A stretch of DNA of 64,000 bases from Paraburkholderia youngii (GCF_013366925.1 NZ_JAALDK010000004.1:62001-126000), one strand, 5' to 3'. Shown: positions 53,325-62,561, counted from the stretch's first letter. Numbers and translations are program-made. Notes: generated from the letters alone by a model not told the origin.

Positions 53325-53860
53325 CGTGCGCTCCCCTGCGGGCAATGCTCACGTTTTAGTACACGCCCGACGAAAGACGAAGCTCTCAGTTGTGTGCGTT
53401 TTGTGCCGAATCGGCAAAACTACAAATAACGTATTGTTCAATACGCTCAACCCGATAACTGCATTGCGACGCCGATAGGCGCGGCTTTGATGTCACTCGG
53501 TGGGGTCCGAAATCGCGTCTCGACCCTGAGTCTCGTGAAACATTTCACGCCAAGTTCATAAACACTCAATCGGCGCAATGGTTTAGCGCCAACACAGTTG
53601 TTCGCAAAGTGTTTCACGGCGTGTGGGCCGAAACGCGTCCCGCCGGCCCGAGATTTCGATCATTTGCGTCTCTGCGGCGCGATTTCGAACTTTCCCTTCC
53701 GACAGCGAAGAAGGAAAGCTTGTATCACCGCATTGGCAACGCACCTCTCTTCAAGGATCCGTGCTGCAGGCCTGATACAAATTTTCCTTCATCGGACGCA
53801 GGTCGAACCCACAAGGTAGTGAACGACACAATTTCCGTAACATAAGAACAGGACACGCGC
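53325..53860. promoter_or_regulatory. Divergent control region; inverted repeat CGTGAAA-CA-TTTCACG
   Basis: 535 bp between the divergent tnsA-like and tyrosine recombinase genes. It holds a 16-bp inverted repeat at 53534-53549 and a related half-site TGTTTCACGGCG at about 53618, possible binding sites for a regulator or for TnsB. The transposon right end is expected here, but no clear TGT...ACA terminal repeat pair could be identified. Confidence 0.45.
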
Positions 53861-56026
53861 ATGGGAACGCTGGGAGAGTTTGGGGACGTCGAAGATGTCG
53901 AGTTCCGCGAAGTGTCCGCGTCGTCGGGCCGACCGAAGGCAGCGCCGCGAAGCCTGGAAGCGCGCTCGAAGGCCAACCGGCGACGCGCCAAGCGTGAACA
54001 GGCAGACGGGCGCCGTATCGGCCTCCAGCACCTGGCGTTTTTTCGCGGCTATCTCGAAGGCCTCGATCTCTCCGGCATGGCCGAGCAGTATCTGGAATTC
54101 GGCCGGGATGCGCGGAAGGCCGCGTCGACACGTGACTGGCTGGTGACGGCGTTCGTCGCGGCCGCCCGCAAGCGGCAGGATTTTGCGACGGCCCGGCTAC
54201 TCGCCATCCGTCCTTCGGCGTTGCGAGCTGACGTCGCGCCGGCAGCAGCCGCGGCGGTCCCGGCGCTACCTTCGCTGGAAGAGTTCGCGGCCAACCATGA
54301 TCCGGACGGCTTCTATACCGAAAAGGAGTTGCTGGACCTTTTCACGGTTCACCATGCCGGTCAGCAGTCGGGAAAAAGCGCGGAGCACGTCGCGACGCTG
54401 CGCCGCCAGCAGCGCAATGCCCGCCTCCGCGTCCGGCAACTGGCGGCGCTCGATGCGCTGGCCCGGCTCGTGGTCGAGGATCCGAAGCCAGACCATCATG
54501 TTCTCGGGTGGTTTGATGCAGCGGTGGCGTTGCGCCTGGCCGACGTCGGACTGACAACGATCGGCAGGTTGGTCGACGCAATCAACGCGGCTGGCTATCG
54601 CTGGTATCGCAATGTTCCCCGGCTCGGCGAGGTCGGCGCGCGGAGGATCGTGACATGGCTGGAGAACTACCGGGACGTCGACGGCCTCCGTATCGGTTCC
54701 AGTTCGCTCGTCCCTCCATCTGAACGCGGCCCTGGAGCCAGCCGGCTCGAACGTTCGCCGGCGACTGGCATCGTGCCGCTTGAGTATTTCCTGATCCCAC
54801 GCGAGCTGGACGGCGCGAACGGCGCAAACCGGAATCTGGTCAAGAACAATAGCGGCGCCAGCAATGACCTAGAGGCGATCCGGTTCTGGCTGGCCGACTA
54901 CGAAAATCCGAACACACACGACAAATACCGCGCAGAGGCCGAGCGACTGCTGCTTTGGGCGATATTCGCGAAGGGGAAACCGCTTTCGAGCCTCGACATT
55001 GACGACGCGCGCCAATACATCAATCAGTTTCTCGTTGATCCCCAACCGGTCTCGCAGTGGGTCATGAACCGGGCCGTGCCGCGAGGCGAACCTGGATGGC
55101 GGCCCTTTCGTGGACCGCTGTCGGTCAAGAGCCGCCAGGACGCTTTGGCGGCACTGAAGAAGTTCTTCGGCGACCTCGTCAATGCTCAGTACCTTGACCA
55201 CAATGCGTTTGCGAAGGTTAAGGTGTTTCTGGGCACTGAGCTTGATGAGGTCGGCAATGTCAGGCGCGTCGCGGCCAAGCCTCGCATTCAGGCCGAGCGC
55301 AGCCTCACGAAAGAAGCGTGGACGTTCGCCATGAAGGTGCTTGACTCCCTGCCCGACTCCGACTCGGCGACCCGTATGCGGTTCGTACTGACGTTCGCCT
55401 ACTGCACCGGGCTGCGGCGCGCGGAGCTTTGCGGCGCTTTCACGGACGATGTCATCGTGCGCTACGCTGGAGCGGAGCTTGGCTCTATACATCTGTTGCG
55501 CGTCGTCGGGAAAGGCGCCAAAGAGCGCTTCATACCGCTCGTGCCGGCCGTGCTGCAGGCGCTCGGCGACTATCTGGAAACACGCGGCTTTCCGCGCGAT
55601 CCCCTCGCCTGCCCCGTGGGCACTGCGCTGATCCCAGCCCTGCCGGACAAGCAGGACATCGGCCGTGTGCGCCGAGAAGCTGGCCAGCGTGGTGAGGACT
55701 GTCGCGTCGCGCTTGCGGCGCTAGCGCGGCAGGCAGGACCGATTCATCAGGACCTGCTTTACCGGGCGGTGAAGCGATTTTTCGCTGCGGCCACGGCTGC
55801 GGCACTTCGCGAGGACTCCCCGCATGCCCGCGCCTTTAGCGCCGTGAGCCCGCATTGGCTCCGACACACCTTCGTATCCCACGCGATCGCCAACGGAATG
55901 AGCTTGGAAAGCGCCCGGAATTTTGCCGGACACGACTCGCTGGACACTACGTCGATATATGCGACGGCCGAAATCGCGCGTCAATATAGGGAGGCCGAGG
56001 AGTTCCTGAGCCGTGTCAACGAATGA
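53861..56026 (+). CDS. Large tyrosine recombinase (721 residues)
   Basis: Long N-terminal region (HLAFFRGYLEGLDLSGMAEQYLE, then WLVTAFVAAARKRQDF, then HhH-like PRLGEVGARRIVTWL). A core-binding domain at about 345-460 (AIRFWLADYENPNTHDKYRAEAERLLLWAI) precedes the catalytic domain, where Arg519 (CTGLRRAEL), His665/Arg668 (PHWLRHTF), His691 (GHDS) and Tyr700 (TTSIYATAE) form a complete active site. It likely resolves plasmid multimers or moves an element. The DNA-binding N-terminus is much longer than in XerC/D. It converges on the related gene at 56145. Confidence 0.9.
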   Translation: MGTLGEFGDVEDVEFREVSASSGRPKAAPRSLEARSKANRRRAKREQADGRRIGLQHLAFFRGYLEGLDLSGMAEQYLEFGRDARKAASTRDWLVTAFVAAARKRQDFATARLLAIRPSALRADVAPAAAAAVPALPSLEEFAANHDPDGFYTEKELLDLFTVHHAGQQSGKSAEHVATLRRQQRNARLRVRQLAALDALARLVVEDPKPDHHVLGWFDAAVALRLADVGLTTIGRLVDAINAAGYRWYRNVPRLGEVGARRIVTWLENYRDVDGLRIGSSSLVPPSERGPGASRLERSPATGIVPLEYFLIPRELDGANGANRNLVKNNSGASNDLEAIRFWLADYENPNTHDKYRAEAERLLLWAIFAKGKPLSSLDIDDARQYINQFLVDPQPVSQWVMNRAVPRGEPGWRPFRGPLSVKSRQDALAALKKFFGDLVNAQYLDHNAFAKVKVFLGTELDEVGNVRRVAAKPRIQAERSLTKEAWTFAMKVLDSLPDSDSATRMRFVLTFAYCTGLRRAELCGAFTDDVIVRYAGAELGSIHLLRVVGKGAKERFIPLVPAVLQALGDYLETRGFPRDPLACPVGTALIPALPDKQDIGRVRREAGQRGEDCRVALAALARQAGPIHQDLLYRAVKRFFAAATAAALREDSPHARAFSAVSPHWLRHTFVSHAIANGMSLESARNFAGHDSLDTTSIYATAEIARQYREAEEFLSRVNE

Positions 56027-56144
56027 TGGCTGCGCTACGCGCTAAACCGCGGCGTCGGTTCTATTTTTGAAGCAGTAACAAACCCACTGGATACGCCGCG
56101 GAGCCGCTGTTTTTGCAAGCCAGTCTAACTGCGCTCCGCCGACA

Positions 56145-57689
56145 TCACTCCCCGGACGTTTCGCCAAATTCAGTATATGTATTTTTTTGACGGATCCCCT
56201 TCCAATCGATGCCTTGGAAAGGGTTCGCGATCAAATAATCCTGCGCGACGAGATCGTCGAAACAACCCCTGAGTGTTAAAAGCGTCCTTCGCCGGCTCTC
56301 GTCTGAAAGCGGTCCGCGAAAAGGACGCCAGCTAGGATCTTCCCGCGAGCGCTGCCCTTTGCCGACCCAGATGGAACGCGGTTGAGGATTCGCTGCAAAC
56401 CGGTTTATGTACTCGTCCGCATCGTCAGCATCAATGCTCGACAGCGGTTTTCGCTTTGCAATGATGGCCCACAACAGCAGACGCTCGACTTCCCTTTGAT
56501 ATCTATCCCTAGTCGTTGCGTTCTCAAACTTGGACAGCCAATGCTCCAGAGCGGATCGGTCGTCGCAGATGCCAACTGAAAGCATGGCGGCGCTCCGGTT
56601 CGACCCCTCCGACCCTGAGAGGTGCGGTGGAAGTGAAAGACGAGAGAGGGGAACAGGTCTGTTAAGACGATGCTGCTGCTCGGCGAGATATTGTTGACGC
56701 CGATCTTGCTGTGGTACCGCCTTGCGCTGGCTCACTTGTGCTACCCGGCCAGCGGTCGCCGAACGGCGTGCAAACTCTACGTTTAAAAGGCCAACGAGCG
56801 TCTCGAGTCGCGACTCACTGTCTGGGTCCGACGCGTCGAGGTGCAGCTCCACGAAGAGCCCACCCGGTCGGCCGCGGCTTTGAGGAGCCCGCTTGACCTT
56901 CGCAAGGAATTGGGACGCTTCAATTCCCATAAGTCGCGCCAACAAGCGTTGCGGGCTAACCAGAGGGTCCAACCTCCGGGCGACCACAGCCTGTTTGCGA
57001 ATTGCTTCGACCCCGCGGATAGCTACTAAGTCTGCAATCGCGCGGCCCACTTCAAAAGTGAGGCTGTCCGACGGCAGCACACTCGTTATCTCAAGAGGCA
57101 AATCGGCCACAGCCGATGCCGCGACCAGCCGTGAGTGCGCAATATCCATCCTCTCGGCAGCTTCTCGCATCGTCGCCCAGGTTCCTAGTCGTAGCCCTTC
57201 GAGGTAACGCGCATGCAGCGCCAGAGGGCTCTCGCTCTTGTACGTTGGACGAAAATCCGTTTGGCAACGGGAACCGCATAGGTGAGCCAAAATCTCGGTG
57301 CGCGACTTCCCTGCTGGATCAACTATCGCCGCGCGACTTACCAAGTCGGCCATACCTATACTGTTCTTCGCTCGAACAAGCTCGCGGACTGTCTGGTGAA
57401 CTAGGCCAACGTCGCGAAACAACGACAAAACCTCTCGAGGGAACGCCGACACCGCTAACGCTTGTTGGATTTGGTTCCGATGGATCCGGAGACCCAAGCT
57501 CGTTAGACGCGCTGCGGCTTCCGTTTTATTGTGCCACTTGGTTCCCAACCCCGCCCGATAAAGCGCCGCTAATGAAAGCGGGTCATCGCCTATCTTTTTG
57601 GCCCCTGCGATCTTCATGTTGCCCATTCGTCGTTTGATCTTTTGGTTGTCAGCTGCTGTACGCCGCGCCAGTTTCTGGACAAAGGCCAA
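56145..57689 (-). CDS. ParB-like N-terminus fused to recombinase core-binding domain, no catalytic domain
   Basis: 514 residues. Residues ~30-130 (SLAALYRAGLGTKWHNKTEAAARLTSLG, RIHRNQIQQALAVSAFPREVLSLF, SRAAIVDPAGKSRTEILAHL) look like the HTH part of plasmid ParB/KorB proteins. Residues ~385-500 are closely similar to the core-binding domain of the adjacent 721-residue recombinase (YQREVERLLLWAIIAKRKPLSSIDADDADEYINRF). It stops where the catalytic domain should begin. It may be a DNA-binding modulator, or a truncated recombinase. The reading frame is intact with normal codon use. Confidence 0.7.
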   Translation of the reverse strand: MAFVQKLARRTAADNQKIKRRMGNMKIAGAKKIGDDPLSLAALYRAGLGTKWHNKTEAAARLTSLGLRIHRNQIQQALAVSAFPREVLSLFRDVGLVHQTVRELVRAKNSIGMADLVSRAAIVDPAGKSRTEILAHLCGSRCQTDFRPTYKSESPLALHARYLEGLRLGTWATMREAAERMDIAHSRLVAASAVADLPLEITSVLPSDSLTFEVGRAIADLVAIRGVEAIRKQAVVARRLDPLVSPQRLLARLMGIEASQFLAKVKRAPQSRGRPGGLFVELHLDASDPDSESRLETLVGLLNVEFARRSATAGRVAQVSQRKAVPQQDRRQQYLAEQQHRLNRPVPLSRLSLPPHLSGSEGSNRSAAMLSVGICDDRSALEHWLSKFENATTRDRYQREVERLLLWAIIAKRKPLSSIDADDADEYINRFAANPQPRSIWVGKGQRSREDPSWRPFRGPLSDESRRRTLLTLRGCFDDLVAQDYLIANPFQGIDWKGIRQKNTYTEFGETSGE

Positions 57690-58036
57690 AACGCTCCCCG
57701 CTCCCCTAGCGCCTTTCGTCCGTCGGTTTCGCTCATCCTACCGAGGATATTGCGCTAATCAAGGAAATGTCGCTGGCGAGCAGCATCCTACCGAGGTCCA
57801 AAGCGGGCCACCCGAATAAGCAAAGGGCCCAAGTAAGTGTCTCAATTGGTGCGCGAAAGCTCCGAGCAGAATCAACCGAACATGATGAGCGAGGTGCCCA
57901 CTTCTTCGACTCCACCACCCGCGGCGCGCTTTCTCACAATTCTGTCATCAGTCGCGCTTCAGAAAGCTTCAACCAAAAGTGACCAAGTGAGCTACCGCGA
58001 GGCCGATGTGATACCGCCGGCGTTCTTTGGACGCCC

Positions 58037-58054
58037 GGTTTCTACGTAGAAACC
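58037..58054. repeat. parS: parS-like palindrome 1
   Basis: Perfect 18-bp palindrome GGTTTCTACGTAGAAACC, the most extended of three. Position upstream of parAB and repetition make it the likely ParB-binding centromere. Confidence 0.8.
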
Positions 58055-58283
58055 AAACTCCGTCGCATCACTCCCAGGCAATAGTTTCGCGTGGCGGGTG
58101 ACGCCGAATCAGCTCGCGCCGAGCACAGCGGTGAGGCGGACAGGGTCCCTCGGCCCCCTGACAGAATCGAAGGATGGGCCCACGAACGGTCCCTGGGCAA
58201 CGCTAGCCTCGGTGTGAGCGCGGGCGATCGAAATCGTCGCCCGCGAAACCTTGGCAATTTTCGAAACCACGCGGGGCACCAAG

Positions 58284-58297
58284 TTTCTACGTAGAAA
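58284..58297. repeat. parS: parS-like palindrome 2
   Basis: 14-bp perfect palindrome TTTCTACGTAGAAA, preceded by AAG and followed by AAG, so lacking the outer GC pair of site 1. Confidence 0.75.
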
Positions 58298-58421
58298 AAG
58301 GGGGCGCCCCCCTCTGCTTGGGTTCGGCAACGTTCTTCCAACTCAAAAGATCCGAGAGAAGTTGAATCACCTTGAAACTTTGATTTTCGGCAACTAAGAT
58401 TCTGCGGGGCTCACGTCGCCG

Positions 58422-58437
58422 GTTTCTACGTAGAAAC
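58422..58437. repeat. parS: parS-like palindrome 3
   Basis: 16-bp perfect palindrome GTTTCTACGTAGAAAC, 45 bp before the parA start, where bound ParB could also repress parAB. Confidence 0.8.
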
Positions 58438-58482
58438 ACTTCGATTCATCCGGCGAGCACGCAATAACGAAAAGGGGCACGC

Positions 58483-59136
58483 ATGGCTGCAAAAATAATT
58501 ACCGTCTTTAACCAGAAGGGTGGGTCAGGAAAGACCACAACGTCATGTAACTTAGCGGGTGTCCTTGGTCTGCGAGGCCATAAGACACTCCTTGTCGACT
58601 TGGACGATCAAGGTACAGCGACTCTTTCGGTGGGCGCCGCGCCAGACGATCGACCGTTCCCCGCAGCGTTGTCGAATCTCTCGAAAAGCCCGCGTCCAGA
58701 CAGAGAGATTGCCAAATTCGTTGCCGACTTTGACTTCATCGTCATTGATTGCCCCCCTGCAATCCGCTCCAGCGCTCCCTCGGTGGCTCTGTTGATTTCC
58801 GACTTGGGCTTGATTCCAATCGGCGCGTCAGGGGGGAATCTGTGGGCGGTCCAGGAAGCAAAAAAACTCGGCATGTCCGCTCAGGTGACGAACCCGGATC
58901 TGAAGCTGCGCTCGCTCGCGAACATGGATCAAAAAGTGACGATTGTTCAGCAAATTTTCCAAGCAGCCGAGCAGGACGAGGAAATTCCGATGCTTAAGAC
59001 CCGACTCGGCTTCCGCACCGCCTATAAAGAGGCAGAAGTCTCGGGAAGTACTGTCTTGCAAATTAGGGGCGCCAAGGCAGCTCACAAAGAAATCAACGCT
59101 TTTGTTGACGAAGTCCTGAAAGTCGTGGAGGAGTGA
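58483..59136 (+). CDS. parA: Plasmid partition ATPase ParA
   Basis: 217 residues, the short type Ib size. Deviant Walker A FNQKGGSGKTTTSCN, Walker A' LLVDLDDQGTATL, Walker B FIVIDCPPAI. It moves ParB-parS complexes over the nucleoid by ATP-dependent DNA binding. ATG with AGGGG upstream; the stop overlaps the start region of parB. As a short ParA it lacks an autoregulatory HTH, so ParB probably represses the operon through the upstream palindrome. Confidence 0.95.
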   Translation: MAAKIITVFNQKGGSGKTTTSCNLAGVLGLRGHKTLLVDLDDQGTATLSVGAAPDDRPFPAALSNLSKSPRPDREIAKFVADFDFIVIDCPPAIRSSAPSVALLISDLGLIPIGASGGNLWAVQEAKKLGMSAQVTNPDLKLRSLANMDQKVTIVQQIFQAAEQDEEIPMLKTRLGFRTAYKEAEVSGSTVLQIRGAKAAHKEINAFVDEVLKVVEE

Positions 59137-59138
59137 CG

Positions 59139-60167
59139 ATGGCAAAGAAAAATTTCACAGCTGCGTTGAGTGCCGGCGTGCAGCGCGACCAGGCGCTGCG
59201 GGAAAACAGCGTTACGTCACGGTTTGAGCGCGTTGAGGCGGCACTCGATGGTCGAACGACACTTCTCGAAAGCCCCGTCGTTGGGCAGGCAGTCGAACCC
59301 GACAATACGCGCTCCTATATAGAAACGTTGGAACGCGAAGGCCGCATCACTGCGACCTACGCACCTTGGCCCATCGACAAGATCGAAGACAACCCGCTGA
59401 ACAGTCGGACGATCTATCAGGAAGAAAAGATCTCGGCACGCGCAGCATCGATGGCTAAAGACGGGCAGCTGGTCCCCGCCCTGGCGGCGAGACATCCGAG
59501 CGATCCAGACCGCGCGATCCTCATTGACGGTCACTACCGAAAGCAGGGTGCTCTTCGAAACCGAGCCACCACGTTGGACCTCAAACTCCTAGATGGGCTG
59601 AAGCCGATCGACTTCTACCGGCTCGCCCGCGCTGCAAATAACGAGCGTGAACAAGAAACGATTCTCGACGTCGCCTTAGGCTACAAGAAGTTACTCGACG
59701 AAGGTTATGCAAAGACCAACGACGAACTCGCTCACCTAGTCGAAGAAAGTAAGTCAAAGGTCAGCAAAACGCTGACGATCCTTGAACTGCCGGCTTCGGC
59801 TCAAGAATTCCTCTCGCTTTATCCCGAGCAGTTTGGAATCAACATCGCGTACGAACTCGCCCTGTACTTCAAAGCGACCGATGAAACCAAAACCCGCGAT
59901 TTCGCACAGCGGATTGTGAGTGAAGGATTGTCCTTCCAGAAAGTGAAGGCAATTCGAGAGGCACTAGCTCAGCAGCGCGCACCGAGAAAGACCTTCTCAC
60001 GTCAGTACAAAGTCTCCGATCGTAACGGCGCACCCATCGGTGCGATCAAAGAATGGGGCAACGGAAATATCCAAGTTAGCCTTGCTTTGGATAATCCTGA
60101 ACGAGCCGAAGCCTATATCGACGCCCTCAAGAAGCTCCTTGAAGACGACGGGCACAAGGCTCAGTGA
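59139..60167 (+). CDS. parB: Plasmid partition protein ParB
   Basis: 342 residues from ATG at 59139 with GGAGG 7 nt upstream; a GTG at 59133 overlapping the parA stop is the alternative. N-terminal basic segment, ParB/Srx domain (IEDNPLNSRTIYQEEKISARAASMAKDG, DRAILIDGHYRKQGALRN containing the CTPase-type GHxR), then the HTH domain (TNDELAHLVEESKSKVSKTLTILELPASAQEFL) and a C-terminal dimerisation region. It binds parS and uses CTP to spread. Confidence 0.93.
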   Translation: MAKKNFTAALSAGVQRDQALRENSVTSRFERVEAALDGRTTLLESPVVGQAVEPDNTRSYIETLEREGRITATYAPWPIDKIEDNPLNSRTIYQEEKISARAASMAKDGQLVPALAARHPSDPDRAILIDGHYRKQGALRNRATTLDLKLLDGLKPIDFYRLARAANNEREQETILDVALGYKKLLDEGYAKTNDELAHLVEESKSKVSKTLTILELPASAQEFLSLYPEQFGINIAYELALYFKATDETKTRDFAQRIVSEGLSFQKVKAIREALAQQRAPRKTFSRQYKVSDRNGAPIGAIKEWGNGNIQVSLALDNPERAEAYIDALKKLLEDDGHKAQ

Positions 60168-60261
60168 GCGCGCGGCGCGAGAGCCCGCGTCGAACGGCGC
60201 TTTCCGACGCAACGGTCACGGGTCTCAGAACGTTGCGACGAAGCGAGCCATCAGCCCGTCA

Positions 60262-61020
60262 AAAGGTGACATTTTCCGGGCCGAAAGGTCTGTTGGCACA
60301 ATGTTTTTCGTCGGGTTACAGCCAAACAGCTAGCGCAGCCACAGCGTTAGCCCGGAAAACGTCACTTTTCGTACGGCTTTCCCGGCCGCAACATTCGAAG
60401 ATAGGAAAAACCGACTAGCTTTCGGCTGGCGGGTCGGAATATGTCATCTTTCAACTGGGGCCGCAGGGAATAGAGTCGTCACCATTAGTCTCTCTGGGGA
60501 CGGCAGATAGCAAACGGCCCTCCGTTGATAACGCCTATCGTTCGCCGTTGTGCAGGACAGTGTTCGCCTTTAGTCGCATCTACGGGGCGGCCGGCGCCCG
60601 TGAGGTCGGAATACGTCACTGTTAAAACCGAAAGAAGCCCGGGAAACGTCATCTTTTGAGTGTCTGGCAGATAGTGAAGCACCTTGGGAGGTGGCCCAGG
60701 TGAATCCGACCCGGCGACTCTTCGGGCTCGAAGGAGACTGAAGACCGATGGTCCGACAGCCCCTCGTCAAACGGGCTTTGCGAGTCAGCGGTTACGGGTT
60801 TCTGAAGTTGGCGAGGAGATAGTCGGCGCCCTGAGGTCGGAATACGTCACTTTTCAAACAGAAAGAAGCCCGGAAAACGTCACCTTTCCGACCGGCCAGC
60901 CCGCAAAATCGTGCAGGGCGTTCGCACGTCGGCCGAAATGAATCCGATCCGGCGATTCTTTGGCAGCCCGGAAAACGTCACCTTCCTCCGCTGAACAGAA
61001 GGTCGGAATATGTCACCTTT
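60262..61020. repeat. Dispersed iteron-like repeats upstream of repA (nine copies)
   Basis: Nine ~20-bp repeats of the form GGTCGGAATACGTCACTTTT or CCCGGAAAACGTCACCTTT at 60262 (inverted), 60351, 60432, 60604, 60638, 60835, 60869, 60967 and 61001. Three pairs have the same 34-bp start-to-start spacing (60604/60638, 60835/60869, 60967/61001). They likely bind RepA and could control copy number by titration or handcuffing. No gene is supported between parB and repA. Confidence 0.85.
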
Positions 61021-61288
61021 GAGCGGATACCCGCTCTTTTTTTACAAGCGATTCCTAGGTGGGTGGGATTTCCTCGACATGCGACGTAGGCGCATGCCAT
61101 TGCACCTAAAGCCGCTCAGTCTAGTCTACCGGACCGGTGCTTAGACACTGTTGGCGTAAGGTCGCAATCCTCTCCCATGTTGCACACGCCATCAAAGATG
61201 ACGCATTCCGACCTGGTCGCAGTTCTACCCACAGGCCTGTACCGTTGCGAGGGTTGGTTTTTTGCCGGGTAAATTTCTAAGATGCCTC

Positions 61289-61343
61289 TTTGTAATACAA
61301 ATAGTAAAACCGTTTGTAAACCGGTTTGTAAAACCTTTTGTAA
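61289..61343. other. AT-rich unwinding region with TTTGTAA repeats
   Basis: TTTGTAA at 61289, 61313, 61325 and 61337, with 24, 12 and 12 bp spacing, within the most AT-rich part of the origin. It resembles the 12/13-mer arrays of DNA unwinding elements next to iterons. Confidence 0.65.
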
Positions 61344-61409
61344 ACGTTCTGGAGAGGCTCGCAGATAACTGATTCCTAAGCGTTTTCTCGGGGCTGGTCG
61401 GCTTTTGAA

Positions 61410-61509
61410 GTGACGTGTTCCGACCCAACGACGACAGATTCCGACCCCACGGTGACGGATTCCGACCTTCAGTGGACTTGTTCCGGGCTACTGTTGACGG
61501 ATTCCGACC
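61410..61509. repeat. Origin iteron array (five direct repeats)
   Basis: Five repeats of GTGACGGATTCCGACC type at 61410, 61432, 61452, 61472 and 61494, spaced 20-22 bp (two helical turns). They are the reverse complement of the dispersed repeats (GGTCGGAATNCGTCAC). This is the classic RepA-binding array of an iteron plasmid origin (oriV). Confidence 0.88.
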
Positions 61510-61510
61510 G

Positions 61511-61519
61511 TTATCCACA
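61511..61519 (+). promoter_or_regulatory. DnaA box at the origin
   Basis: Perfect consensus DnaA box TTATCCACA directly after the fifth iteron, 66 bp before the repA start. Supports host DnaA participation in origin opening. Confidence 0.9.
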
Positions 61520-61584
61520 ACGGTGACTTGATTAGTAGCGATGTCACCTTATAATTGTGACATCCATGGCGAGGAGTCACTTTT

Positions 61585-62427
61585 GTGCCCCGACGAAAAA
61601 AGCAAACCGACGAACAACCGCAGGTAGAGATTGTAGAGGTCGAACCGGTAACGATCGATGGATCGGATGAGCCAGCGACGGACGGGGACGGCCGGATCAG
61701 GGGCACAGTAGCTATGAGCCGCGCACTAGTGAACGCCCAACAGGGTCTCTCGCTCAACGAGAAGCGCGTGATGATGGCGGCGCTCCGCTGCGTTGACAGC
61801 AAGAAGTCGCCGTTTTTGCACAAGCGGTCTAGCGGCTACGTCTCGGTTCGAGTCCGGGCTGATGAATTTGCTGCTTTGGCAGCGCTGGCTCCTCGAACAG
61901 GTGAGAAGCAGGCAACAGCCGCGTACGAAGGCCTACGGGATGGTTGCGCGAGCCTTCAAAAAAGGACACTGACCTACATGGATGGCCCCAGGAAGGTTTC
62001 GCTTAACTGGGTCTGGAAAGCGGTCTATCACGAGGGCGAGGGTTGGGCAGAGATTTCCTTCTCGCCAGACCTGACGCCGCACATTTTCATGCTGCAGCGG
62101 CGTTTCGTGTCCTACCAGCTGGAGTTCGCACGGGGACTTCAATCTCTCTATTCTTGGCGTCTCCTCGAACTGCTGATGCGCGAGCGGGACCGGGGTCGTT
62201 TGTTAATTACGCTGGAAGATTTTCGTAATGTGCTCGAGATACCCGACACCTATCGATTTGCAGATATAAAGCGGCGCGTGATTGAGATGGCTGTGAACGA
62301 GCTGAATTCGAAAGCGGATCTTGTGATTAGTTGGAAGCCCGTCAAGCTTGGACGCGCTGTGAATTCTCTCGACTTCCAGTTCATCCAACATCCTCAGAGC
62401 CGCCTCGATCTCGGCGATGCGGCGTAA
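61585..62427 (+). CDS. repA: Replication initiator RepA/RepB (Rep_3 family)
   Basis: 280 residues from a GTG (GTGCCCCGACG) with GAGGAG upstream. Two winged-helix domains of Rep_3 initiators: MSRALVNAQQGLSLNEKRVMMAALRCVD, then FSPDLTPHIFMLQRRFVSYQLEFARGLQSLYSWRLLELLMR, ending with ITLEDFRNVLEIPDTYRFADIKRRVIEMAVNELN. It binds the iterons as monomer to initiate replication and as dimer to repress itself. Together with parAB it defines the plasmid backbone. Confidence 0.95.
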   Translation: MPRRKKQTDEQPQVEIVEVEPVTIDGSDEPATDGDGRIRGTVAMSRALVNAQQGLSLNEKRVMMAALRCVDSKKSPFLHKRSSGYVSVRVRADEFAALAALAPRTGEKQATAAYEGLRDGCASLQKRTLTYMDGPRKVSLNWVWKAVYHEGEGWAEISFSPDLTPHIFMLQRRFVSYQLEFARGLQSLYSWRLLELLMRERDRGRLLITLEDFRNVLEIPDTYRFADIKRRVIEMAVNELNSKADLVISWKPVKLGRAVNSLDFQFIQHPQSRLDLGDAA

Positions 62428-62451
62428 GGTGTAAAAGTCTGGACTTGGTCG

Positions 62452-62476
62452 GCCAGACGATGTCAGATCGTCCGGC
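62452..62476. terminator. Hairpin after repA
   Basis: GCCAGACGAT and ATCGTCCGGC form a 10-bp stem with one mismatch and a 5-nt loop, 25 bp after the repA stop. No T-run, so termination strength is uncertain. Confidence 0.5.
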
Positions 62477-62561
62477 TCTATGCTATCTACGGACATGATT
62501 AGCAGTTACTGCGAACTCCAACAGTAATATACGACGGTTGCGCTGCGGCAGAGAATCGACA

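Larger units (their letters stand above)
57690..58482. promoter_or_regulatory. parA upstream region with three parS-like palindromes
   Basis: About 790 bp without a supported gene, divergent between the ParB-like fusion gene and parA. It holds three copies of the TTTCTACGTAGAAA palindrome listed separately. Other short frames here lack motifs. Confidence 0.6.

Noticed and set aside
60262..61020. CRISPR array
   Set aside because: Repeats are ~20 bp with irregular spacing, occur in both orientations and match the origin array beside repA; they are iterons. No cas genes occur in the window apart from one orphan Cas2-like protein.
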